Positions 32,950 through 45,700 of a DNA stretch of 64,000 nt are shown here, piece by piece. Each line of letters begins with the position of its first letter. Within the stretch, counting starts at the first letter, position 1. The notes under the pieces are model-generated. The model ran no database searches, was not told the DNA's origin, and was given only the letters and a program-made list of their open reading frames with translations. The position numbers and the translations under genes were made by a program. The stretch comes from Narthecium ossifragum (taxonomy: Eukaryota; Streptophyta; Magnoliopsida; Dioscoreales; Nartheciaceae): contig OY986966.1 of the NCBI GenBank assembly GCA_963920575.1, positions 27,247,717 through 27,311,716 on the forward strand. Reading direction: 5' to 3'.

Positions 32950-33434
32950 ATGGGAGGGGAGGGGTCGACAACAGCTGGTTGTGGCGGAGGGGTTCACGGT
33001 GGTCCAGTCAGATGTATCCTGGGAAATTGGGGCGTTGTAGCACTTGAGCCGGAGGGAGCTGTTAGTTGGACGGTCTCGGAGAGTAGTGTTGCAACTGGGG
33101 TGGACGAAGCGGAACTGGTGGCGTTCTTGCGAGGTCTTCAGGAAGCTAGACGGCGACAGCTCAGAAAGGTCATCTTCGAGCTCGACTCGCGTGATGTGGT
33201 GGACTTGCTATGTGGGTGGAGACACTGGCTCGTCACCTTAGCAGCTAGGTTGCAGAAGGCATGCTTAGATATGGCGTCTTGTCTTTTGATGGGTGTGTTG
33301 TGATGTATATCCCACGGCCACGAGATCAAAATCTTAGCCAAGCCATACTTTTTTTTTTTTTTTTTTTGATGAGATGTAGCCAAGCCATACTTACCTATCC
33401 CAGTTTTGGCTCAACTTATCAGAAAAAAAAAAGA
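32950..33434 (+). mobile_element. LINE 3' fragment with RNase H-like domain, interrupted
   Basis: The frame 32950-33303 encodes RCILGNWGVVALEPEGAVSW, then DEAELVAFLRGLQEARRRQL and KVIFELDSRDVVDLL, an RNase H-like domain typical of plant LINEs. The C-terminal YIPRPRDQNLSQAIL continues in another frame. The tail TTTTGGCTCAACTTATC plus A-run at 33402-33432 matches the tail of the LINE at 41.1 kb. A 26-bp poly(T) insertion flanked by a 16-bp duplication splits the 3' end. The element is dead. Confidence 0.75.
33351..33376. repeat. 26-bp poly(T) insertion flanked by 16-bp duplication
   Basis: T17 followed by GATGAGATG lies between two identical copies of TAGCCAAGCCATACTT (33335-33350 and 33377-33392). 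A third identical copy lies at 33513-33528. The arrangement looks like a retro-inserted poly(A) tail in antisense with its target duplication. Confidence 0.7.
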
Positions 33435-33781
33435 ATAGACGAATTCTTTGCATACAATTTTCTCAGCTAATTTTCGTCGTCTCATACTCATACCCCACCA
33501 TGACTTAATTCTTAGCCAAGCCATACTTAAATCAAAAATAATAATTCATTGGATGCTTCATACTCTCCTCCAAGGTTGAGCAAAGAACAGGCTCATATCT
33601 AACCAGAATTTCTTTTTTCTCTGTGAGTTTTTGTTTCAGATACCTTTCGTCAATTAATATAATGCTTTATTCTTTCACCTTCTCTTATTCTGTTGAACTC
33701 GTGAGATACAGATTATACAAGCCGTGATGAAGTGCCCCTGGATTATTTTAGTGGTTACAAAGTTGAATCAGTTAGTAAAAA

Positions 33782-36700
33782 CTAGTGAAAGACTTGAGGA
33801 GATGCATAGAACTCGCTTTCGTTGAAAACTGGTCTTAGATCCTCCTGGCACATAAAATCTAGGGGAAAGGAAACAAGGTGGCCTCTCACTGTCTGCAATC
33901 TCTCCATCGGATCCGTGTCCTTGACATCGTCATTCTGATAAGACTGCAGCTTTGCTGGTGCGATACCGAGATCGATGGTTGTGTGCCCAAGTTTCTCCTT
34001 CCAGTGGGAGGTGCTTTGCCGGATGGCAGCTCTGTGCACAATTAGATTGTTAGAAAACTAATACATAAGAGAGTGCCATAGACAAATAAGAAGTGCAGCA
34101 GTACCTTGTGTGGATGAGATCATTTGGAACACATGAGAAGACATCCTGATAGACCATGGTATTAGTCTGCCAAATTTTTTTTTTAAAGAATTACGTTAGC
34201 TCACTAACAAGCATTGGAGAAACATGTTTTCTTCAAACCACCAACAACTTTTCACAAGCCACAGCAATGATACCACATAGATAGAATTTTAGTTGTAATA
34301 TAGCAGTAACGAAATATTCTAATGCCAATGCTGGTCAATCATCAGAAGTCTATGGCGTAAATTTTTTTCGAGAATTTCAAGGCGAAGTAGAGATATTAGA
34401 GACACATGACATGATGCTTTGAGGATAGTTCAAACTGAATCATCGTGGATAGGAGCATTTCCTGTCATTAGAACCAACAAATACAATTTCAACCATGGAT
34501 GACAAAGCTGGTCGGCACCAAAACTTTTATCCTGCAGGTGGGTTGTGGTCCATATGGGCGACTTTGAATTGGGTATACTAATAGATTGAAGTTAAAATAG
34601 ACACTTCTTTAGAAAAGAAACAACACCACATCAGCTTAAGTTCAAAGCACACAATTCCAATAAGATCCAGGCAATATTACTAATTTCGGGTTTAAAAATC
34701 ACGATCCATTTGAATATTAAGAGAATGCTGGCCAGTGTTTCTGATTTTATCACCTTTGCAGTAGCCATCCAGATATCTTTGTATGTTGAATTGTCTACTG
34801 GATCCCTGATTTGACTTATCTGGAATGAACGCATAGAAAATGTAGCTTATAAAGATGCCATAAAGAAGATTAAAGCACTTAAAGCAACTGCTTTCAATTC
34901 TTGATCCAATGCATGTTAAACATTTATAACCACATCTGCATCAATGTCTATTGCAAAATTGTCATGTGGTGAACACAATTATGGCATTAGTAGCACAAAA
35001 GCTGATTGAGGCACCATCCCTTAGAAATCAGGTGCAGCAAGAAAGTCAGAGCACTTTGAAATGACCAAGTACAAGAAATATACACATTTCGATATCGATG
35101 TGTGATTAATCCTGGAAAGGAATCCAGAAGGACCAATATGGATGACTATTCATAATTTTGTATTCGGAATACAAAGCCAATAAAAGTCGAAAGATGCATA
35201 TTTTTGAAAGAAGCCAAGACTAGAAAGTGTAGAGCAAATTATAAAACAAACCTCTCCAGGACGTAGGCCAAGGTGTTCATGCCACAGAGAGAGGCGAAGG
35301 CTTAGAGCAAATTTTCCAGCAAGCCATGGCCTTCCGTCCATAGATGAACTAACAAATTCTTTATCTTCTATGAATAAGCCAATCTGTTCAGTTAAAAAGA
35401 GACCCCACAATGAATGTTTATAAAGTATATACAATTTTGTGTTCATAAGAAACACAAACTAAAATTTTGTGCAACAAAACTAGACCAATATGATTCAATA
35501 GCATATACACAGAATCAAAAAAAAAAAAAATCCTGCCAAAGAATGATCTAAACCCTCTTAGCTGTTATATATTACCTAGACAATGGTAAGCTTGTTCTAA
35601 GTGACAAATGTTGTGACATGTGAACTAGATATGACAATACAAAATCACTTACAAGAGCAAGTGGTACAAGGTGAAGATTTAGCTTTTTGCCATGCGAAAT
35701 ATAATATGTAGCCTCCAAGGCTCCAACTCATATCATTGTTAAATATTTAAATGTGGGATAAAGATATGAACATAGCTTGAAAAAGCTCAAAAAATAACAG
35801 ATGATGCTGAACAAAATTAACTAGAATGATACCTCGGAGTCCCTTGATCCTAGCAAACTCCTGTCATTTATGTTTGCTGATCCAATCAACACCATGCGAT
35901 CATCAATTATCATTAACTTACTGTGCACATAGACCTGGGTAAAGCATAGATCTTATCAAAAAAAGAATCAGAAAAAATTCAAGAAAAAATTCAAATGAAA
36001 ATTGGAATTAAAACCAATGAGCACCTTTGGTAAAAGCATTAAATCAGCCAGTTATATTGGCTCATTTTCCTTTCTAAGGATTCAACTTGTAAGGGTGCTA
36101 GTGAAATCAATCAAAAGCTGTAGGTCCTTAAAGCTACGAACTACGAAGGGCCTAATTCTGTGTTACATAAGTAAGAAACTAGATTGAATAAATAACAAAA
36201 AGCCTAGTCTGAAGCTGCTGCTGCAAAGGGCATCCTAAATTCCTAACAAAATGGTCATTGTTGAGCATGTTATTAGCTTCCCTGGAGAACTTTAGTCCTT
36301 AAAGCAGCTGATGATCAGCTACAGAGCTATCTATAAACTTCAAGGCTTTCCTTGATGAGGCAAAATTTTGTGTTACATAATTAAGAAACGAGATTAAATA
36401 AATAACCTACATATAGCTCGCGTGAGAAACCAAATCCAGTATACAGCTTCCCTCAAAGGGGATCCATAAGAATCAAATTCAACTGAATAGATACCAGGCA
36501 CTTCACCTGGTTAGTAACAGCAGGACCTTCATCATGAAGTCTACCATATGTTCTGAGACCATAAAAGGATATATAGTCATGGGCTTTTGGGCCCATCATG
36601 TCAAGAAGGTTTTTCAGGATTGAATTTGGTCCCCTGCAAATGGAACGGTACTGCCAATGCATTACTGCCCTGACGGATGCAGCACCGCCATCATCCAGGC

Positions 36701-39700
36701 CACCCTGCAACAGTATGAATTCAAAAATACATCCAGAAGGCAGAAAAACAAAAGCTTGCTGTCCAAAAGATTTACCTGAAACCCAGGTAAAAGAGGTATG
36801 ACTATGATAACTCTGAAACATTTCTTTTCCTTTTCTGCCTGCAGAATACGTCTGAACAACGCTTCTAAAACACGATTGCGTATTGTATCATCTCCTGAAA
36901 GACCTGAAACAAAAAACTGATTCTGGAAAAATTCCCAGTTGAGACAAAGGGTTAATGAAAAGAACTTTTAGAAATGACATCATATTCTGCTTTGTCCTAT
37001 AGAATGACATGTTTAGCAAGAAGAAAAAAAGAAGAAGAATCTGAACGTATTTAGTTGACAAAAACTCGTTGATGCCATTTCATTCCACCCGATTTTCCAC
37101 CCGATTAAAAGGGTAAGTCACAAGAGTAAAAAAATACCTCAACCCTCGTTGATAGAGAATTCAAGAATATCAAATCAGAGCTTGAGAAATACTTCATTTT
37201 AAAAGATTGAAAGGCTAACTAGAACACACTAACAGGCATAGTTTATTAAAAAATATGTGAGTTTTGAAGCATTCTTGCTCGTAGCTAACAAGATTTTCGC
37301 TGCAAAAAAAAAAATCATTGCTACTGTCAAGAACAAGGTTACCTGGTTACCGGTGCACATCAGTAATGTGCATCAGTAATGGCATTAAAGGCAACTGGTA
37401 TGGATTCTTATACCACCTATATAACTATTGCCAAAACAGATTCATCATGTTGCTACCCAGAGCCAAAACCAGAAAAAATTACAAATGCGCATCAATAATT
37501 GCATTAAAGGCAACTTGTATGAATTCTCGCACCACCTATATAACTATACCAACACAGGTTCACCATGTCTTCTCACTAGTTGCAATCCTAGTAGTCTAGC
37601 CACCAGATCTGCTACTGTCAATCTCACTGCTTCATTGAGCTCCAGAACCACGACCAGTCACATTTTCAAAATTTGTTCTATGGACTTTTAGGACATCAGA
37701 AATGGAACAATACTATCAACAAAAATAAAGTTTCAAAAACTTCGAACAGGAAAAGTAAAAGTCCACTTCATCACAGCTTCCGGACACTATGCACTAATCG
37801 AGTAGATAAAGTTGGAAACCTTGGATTTTAACAAAGCCTCACCTCAATGTAAATGAAGTATTCTGCCTTTTCAATAAGAGAACAGTAAGCATTATGGATG
37901 CTATCCTCAGTCTGGCTTGTTCCAGCAGACCATGGCCCGACACTTCTGATAACCTACAACAATAAGCATCTTCAGACTATATTCCAGTCATATGTCATCA
38001 AGGAAGAAAATAAAAGTGCAACAAAGTTATATTAATGCACCCAAAGAATCAACTTGATTCTAAATTATTTCAAGCATCATGAATGTTTCGTGAGAACTAT
38101 TGAACTGGTAAACTAATGGTCTTTAATTACATTAGAGACGAATAAGAGTCCCAACAAAAGAGACAAAACCTCGAAAGCAAAAAAATCATATATCTTCAGT
38201 TAGAAACTTCATAATCTTTGATAAAAAGTCAGAGTCTATCAAAAAAATTTTATAAGTCTCCTAAAAAACAAAAGGAATTCCCTTAGATGGGGCAAATAGA
38301 AAAAAGAAGATTTCCATCATTACTTGGACGAGCATCTGCAAGGAAAAATGTGAAACCAGAAGAGGGACCTTTAGATAACAGTTACAGTAATTCCCTAGAA
38401 AGTATTATTTACATAGTCATCTACACCTATTCCTGTTTATACTATCTGGGGTAAGCAATTTAAGACAGAAGTATGAACAGGTATAGCTTCATGGTTGTAG
38501 TATTACTTGCAGCTATTTGAGATTTCTAGTTTTATATCATCCAGAATCTTTCATACAACGTCAAGTGACTGATTTCTAGTCTTCTTTTAGGTAGTTGATA
38601 ACGAATATAAGCAGTACTATATGATGCAAAGAACTTAGCTATAAGGTGTCAGCTATATAAAGGGGGGAGGAAAGAATAAAAACTTAAAAGGAATTAGTTT
38701 GAAGTTTATTTATCCCGCCTGTGATATCAAATGAAGCTCAGAATAGACCAACCTGACAATGGCATGACACACGAGGACCAACTTGTCGACCTTCATCCGC
38801 AGAAACAACTAGGTCACCCCGCTCTTGTAATTCCCACCACTCATTCATATCATTCACAACTTGTTGCGGAATCACTTCAAATTGTATTTCCTTCTTAAAC
38901 TGCAGGGAATCATGGTCATCCACAAAGTCTGTCATCTGCATATCTGGAGCTGTATGTTCAAATTTCCTCTTTCTAAATGCAAAGGGAGGGTTCTGGTTGC
39001 CTCTGTAAGGGCGATCAACCATAACTCTGTTCCTATCCAACGCGTTTGAATTAGCACTTTCATTAGCCATCGCTAGTTCATCAGACTCTTGAGGTAAAAG
39101 CAATGGAATGTCTTGACAAGATGCCCGGGAAGAGAAGGAATCTTGTCTTTTGATGCTTTTCTTATCATCATCTTGTTGGCTGTCCTCGGTACTATCTTCT
39201 CGGTTTTGTCCCATGTAATGAGGAATAACCATGTGTTGTTGAGGCATCAGCAAGGGAATTGTTTGCTCATTTGGAGCTTTGTTTCTCTGGAAGTACAAAA
39301 GAATGATGAGGAAAACATGGGGCTTTAAAGAAAGAAGGGCTGAACATGAAAGCCAACCTTTGCATAATTCCAACGTTGAACAAAGTGCCTTGCTACATCC
39401 CGACATGGGGGTCCCCAAAGAGCACACTGAACATCATGCCAAGGCATGCGAGGATATTTTTCACGGTCCAGCTCATCCTTCATTGTATCTTCCCAAGAGT
39501 TGGGTTCAGATTCCCTTGCATATAGTCAAAACCAATTCACATTCATACAAAATACTCAACAAGCCAAATGGAACTGCCAACGTGAGCATAGTTGCAGTTC
39601 CAGCACTAAATACCTGGGATTATAGTAGTCTTTCCCTGGCCATATTACAGGAGGGAAATCACCAATTTTATGTTTGAAGGTATCATAGCGGCCAAAGCAC

Positions 39701-42700
39701 AAATCAAGTCCTCCAAGAAAGCATATTTGATTATCAACAATCACAATTTTCTCATGATGAGACCTATTTAGGAGCATGAAACATGAAAAGTTAGGAGACT
39801 ATGAATTAACTTCTCCTCTTCAGGAAATTTCGAAAATATAAGGTGTCAAACTATACCATAGATAAACTCCAGTAGAAAAATGATCAGGATAGCGCAAAAC
39901 TTTCACATTCTCATGAATGTCAAGCAGCTTTCGTTTGCTATACACGCTGTTGATCTTCAAAGCAAGAGCAACTTCTTTGTAAAGAAGGATGTAGATCTGC
40001 ACATTGCCACATACCATAAGATGCAATAAATAGAAAAGCACCAAAAGTTGAAGCAGCTTAAAGCCAAAAATTTAGCTATCAAAGACAACAGCAAGAGTCT
40101 GTTTTTACCCAATTCCTATTCCTGAATAGTTGCATCATTGTGTTTTAGCCAATTCGCAGGGTCTTCACAATTAATGATTGTGCTAAATTCTGATACAAAA
40201 ACATCTACTTCCTCTCAACTAAAATTTCTAAATAAAATCACGTCCAAATAATGTTCTTCTCTTCCTTTTGCTTGCAAATTTCATTTTTCTCTGGCCACAA
40301 CAAGAAAAAAACTTGCTGCAAAGTAATTTTAAGCTTTAATACGCCTTTGAGGGCTGACATGAGGTTTTGCCGCAATGTAAACAGAAAGACCAATAGATCT
40401 TTGTAAATAGATAATGCTCTCCTAAATGTCTAGGCTTTGAGGAATGGCGAAATAACTAGAGTGGGTTTGAAGTCATGTACCCTGAACTAGTCAAAACAAC
40501 TTGCAGTGTTTGCTGAAGTGAATTCATAATCTGCAGATCGATTAATAAGGCAAGCAGAAGAGATTGGTAAAAAGGATTCACGAAGCAAGGACAGATTTTC
40601 AAGGCTTATCGCTCAAAATTATATTACATGTAGGATGCAAATCAACGTCTATTCAAACTGCGCACCTAAATAGTTTCAACTTAAATACTGATCTGTTTGA
40701 ATAAAATCCAGTGACTAAGCAAAGTCACTCACGTGTTCATGCTGTAGTCACAATAAGTTGGAGACACTATCCATATAGAACAACAGCAAGATAACAGAAA
40801 TATTATTGGCAATTTTAGAAGCTTTGGTTCTTGCCAAGTACAAAGGGGTTCACCAGGTGTTGCTTGAAAGTGGTGCGAAATTTGCTGTGGGGTTGATAAT
40901 AGGCTCACTGCCTTGGATTCCTTCGTATGGCTCTGTGATGTTGCAGATATGGCAGCTGCTAGGTGACTTTAAGGAGGCTAGTGTGTTGTATATACCAAGG
41001 GAGGATAATACTAGAGCGGATGGTGTTGCTAATTGGGCCCGGGTGTCTTGCCTGGGCTCTCTGAGCGAGTGTCTTTTGCGTTTAGGTTGTAGCCCAGGAG
41101 TTCTGTGCTTTTATCTTTGGCTCAACTTGTAAAAAAGAAAAGAAAAAAAAAGACAACAGAAATATGTTTCGAAATGATATTTCTTAACCGATTTTCCTTT
41201 TGCATGCTTTGATGTACTGAAAAGCAATAAAGGAGACAGTAAAACAGTTAAATAGTGGCAACTGAGATAAATGTAGTGCCATCTACCTTGAAAACGCTAT
41301 GGAGCATCATGCATAGAATGAAGTGCAGATGAAATGATACTTGATTTTACCTTCTACAATATTATTCTTTAATTTACCATTAACCTGCATGACCATGGAA
41401 CATCTCAGAGCATAAGATACTAACAAAATTCCCAAAGACATGCAAAGTCAGGCAAAGCATACGAACATATTAAATCTAATGAGTGCTTATCTACTAAAGG
41501 CCATTTTTCCGCTAGTGTCGAATGAAGTGTTATCCTAGTGCTTATCCCATCCTAGAAGCCAGATCGGTTGAAAGATATAAAACAGGTAGCAAACACGCAA
41601 CATATCAATATGATATGATCAATATCAAGGCAGAACGTGTCTTATTTGGGAAGAAAAGAACTTGGACATCCTAAATTCTTGTGAAAATAAAGTACCTGCA
41701 CACCTTGCTTAGCTTTTGCCTCTAGCATAGCATCTAGCCTTGAGGAAGAATGAATATGAAAAGGTCGTCGAAGATACAATTCTGGGCACAGCCACCAGTC
41801 AGTGATGAAAATCTGCACAATGACTCCAATCATCTCAGCATTAGGCATATAGGGATACTGCAAATTAATTGAAAATGGATTCACCTCAGACTTTGCTTCT
41901 TCAATAGAAGTAGCAATCGCATCAAAAGCAACATGCCCATCAACGAACCACTGAACCTGACTACCATCTTCAGTCAAACCTCTTGGTGGAGCAAAAGAAC
42001 CAAATCGGTGAGGATGACACCAGCCTTCAGGAGGGCGTAGTCCAGCATCATTAATTGCAGCAACCCACTCTTTAACTTTACTACTATATCTCACCCTTAG
42101 CTTGATTTTGCGACTTCCACAAGCAACCTATTCAGAGGAATGTTGATTAGAGAGTGCACTCGAATCATGAGATCATAACATCAGAAAACTAGTATGACAT
42201 AGTAAAAGGCAAAGATGCTGCGAATTTACGTGCAATTAGTCAATTTAAATCCAAAAACAAACAAATGCACAGAAGGAAACTAAGCTGTCAATCTATTGTC
42301 ACATAATTGCAGACTCTAATAACAAATATCAGCAATTAATTGAATATTCATAGTACAAATTTTTATCAAACAAATTTTTTCCTCAGAAAATTTAATGCAA
42401 AACAATAGCATCAGACAAGTTACTTACAGCTTTTACAATAACCTGAAATAATCACAAAAAATGCCCAACAGTAGGTCCTTGGCATATTAAATCGCATATA
42501 ACTGAATATATCCCAGTTTTAACATTTTTTATAATTCTAACTTTTGTAATATTTTCAAGACATTTTCTGACTTTGCTGGCTTTATTTGTTGACATTGAGA
42601 ATAATAGATATTTTCCTCTTCAATTAATTAATCCCCTATTCCAATCTCATGACTACCAGTTAGCCACAGCACATTGGTGTTGAAGGTTTGTTTTTAATTT

Positions 42701-45700
42701 CTACATGTTTATGCGTGAGACCAACATTCATAGGATGACTTATGAAACTACATTATACAAGCATATGCATGCAGAAACAAAATGCATAGTTATTCAATAA
42801 CTACACATTGCAAGATTCTTACATCCACGGAAGTATCAACTATTTCCATATCATTGTAATATTCAGATATCAGAACTTAAAGAAAATTTTCAAATATTAG
42901 TACATAACGTGAAAAAAGATAATGGCTATCTAGCTACAATATAGCAATTATAGATCATCCAAGAATATGGTTTTTAGACAGAACTAGAACAACTCACAGC
43001 AAATCCAAAACGCAAAGGATTCCGCTCCTTTGTCTCTTCTGCAAGAGAAACCCGTCCTTCTTCATTTCCATCTGAAGGCGGTAACACATCAAAAACTATG
43101 ATATCTAAGAGCTTGGTGTCAAAAGGATCTTCCAGCAAGGCCAGGAAACCTGGTTTTAGTACAGCCCAGACCTGCACAAGAACACTTGGTTAGTCCACAA
43201 ACCATATCAGAGTCCACACTGAGGGACATATATAACGTAGAGCAATCCAAACTCCAAACTCCAAACAGCTCATCCATTGGTGCCACTGTCTAGGGAGAAG
43301 ATTAGTCCAATGGATACAGAAAAAGGGTTTCATTAAACAACTGCTGAAACAGTCTCTGTTGTTTTTCTAATTCATTGCCCTATGCAAACTATAAATGGCT
43401 CTAAGAAAGCAAGTGAATTTAATCACTGCTTAGCATGGATTGCCGTCCCAGTGGCACGCGCCATGCCGCTGGTACGGATCCGGCACCCCCGTGCCATTCT
43501 CGTTTTTCTTCCTCCTCCTCCTCCTCCTACTACTACTCCTACTCCTTCTTGGCACGGTACCGGGGGGGGGGGGGGGGGGGGGGTTGGTTTTGATGCCGCT
43601 AACCTCTGGCATGTGCCGGGTGGCACACACAGTGCCGGACCGGCACGGAAATCCATGCTGCTTAGTAATTGTGTTTACAGAAAATTCAAGTAGAGTTGGT
43701 ACTAGGTGAGTCAAGAGCAATTTGTCAAATAATTCTCATCTCATTCTTCTAAATACTACCGACCTTTCTAGTAGCACTTAATACGAACAAAATAATCCAA
43801 ATGGCACAATATACCTCAGGTAGCACCAAAAGAGTAAAGTTCACACTTAAAGATTTTTCTACATTCTTAAAGAGTTAAAACTGTCAACAGAAAGGATTTC
43901 AGAAGATGATACTCAGTTGTTTCCAGGAAAGATAATTTGACCTTATTGAATAACGTTAACAAGTAAAAAATGAGCATGCTATACCTTTTGCCAGTTGTCA
44001 TTGCAACAATTAAACCAGTTACATGCACAACATCTTCCATTGTTGTTGTCACCCCTCTGGATTTTTGGCAAATGTCCCACCATAACGTAATCTTCTTTTA
44101 GCTTTGGTCCATACTCCGGCAAAAAAGATAATCTTGAAACCTCCAAAAACTTGCAGACCTGCAATTAATGTTATTACAGAAAGGTCATAATAGGTATAAG
44201 ACCTATGACTCATGTCAGGTTTCTACTATCGTTAAAATCTATTTAGCAAGCACAGTACTAACTTTTACAGCACCACAAAAACTTGGACAATATCTCTATT
44301 TCCTTTTCATTCACGTGATTCATCACCTTCTAAAATGGCTTAGATCAACTGTACATACAGCGCACGCTTCAAAATGAGATATGTAGAAAACAGATTCCAA
44401 TCTAGGAAGCCTATGCTTACCTCACGGGAGTTAGCAATATCCAAGTTCCCCAAAAAGTGGTTTAAATACCCTTGCATAGCGACTTTAGCCCTATCTGAAA
44501 TAGAGTGCTGTCGTCCTAATGCTGGTCGAATGATTGGCAAAGCTGCACTGGAAGGAACATCTCTGCAAAAAGTATGAACATCTTAACACACAGAATTTTT
44601 TAGCAGAGTATACAGAGATTATTAAAAGGAAGAAAAAAAATAACTGGCTTCACTTGTTTTTATGAACATAAGAAGAAAAAAAAAGTATGAACGTCGTAAC
44701 ACAGAATTTTTTATCAGTTCAAATGGCTTCACTTGTTAAGACAGTAGACAAAACAACCATGCATTCCCTTGGCTGGACATCGGCATGTAACTATGTATGC
44801 ATGTTGTAACGAAGAAAGGAGAGAACTGCAGTTCACCTGTTTCTAGCTGAATAGTTTTCCTCGTGCTGTAAATGTATAGATTCATCATCAGCTTCATCTT
44901 CATCTTGTACAACTGCTGTATGATCCCCTAGCCCAAGATTTTGAAGCCATTCTTTAACCTTTCATGCAAAATGTGACCAATTGAATACAAAGATTTAAAA
45001 TGATGTCCCAACATTTAAATGTGCACTAATCTCTAAAGAAGACGTTGATTGTTGAAATGAAATAAAGGAGGAGAAGTAATATTAGGCAAAAGGGAAGAAA
45101 GCAAAGCTAAGACACATTCCTAGGTATCAGGAGTACAAGCGGTTTTGGGGCACATTCCTCGAAGGCAATTTAAGAAACATACCGATATGTTTTGATCAGG
45201 TAGTCCTTCGGTCAAGGATTATGCAACTGAGGCCTGACTAACTAAAACTTATGTCAATTGCAATCACAACCTTTTAGTATAAATTATGTCAAAGAGCACC
45301 TGAAATTTTATGCAAGTTAGCAGTCTTCATGATATTATATGTCAAATCAGAAACATCATGAGTTGTGCAAAAAACTTAAATATTTGTTAGGATTATTTGG
45401 AAGTACGCTTGTGGTTATAATGTGCACACCACGGTTTATTTGTTGGTTACTATAAGTTTATCTTCTAAGATATTATACCTGTTAATTTTACTTACATTAT
45501 AGTTGAAAAACAAAGGTCTGGTTCTTCTAACTTTAATTATATTCTATAATTTCTCCCCAGCTTTATCTTCAAAGCATATGACCCTTGAACTTGGCAACAT
45601 ACATGTAACTGTATTGCAAAATTATCAACAAATAAAGTGCTAGAACTTGTTAATGAAAAGAGATAAGTGCCTGCTCTTGTTTCTCATGAAGCTCCTCAAT

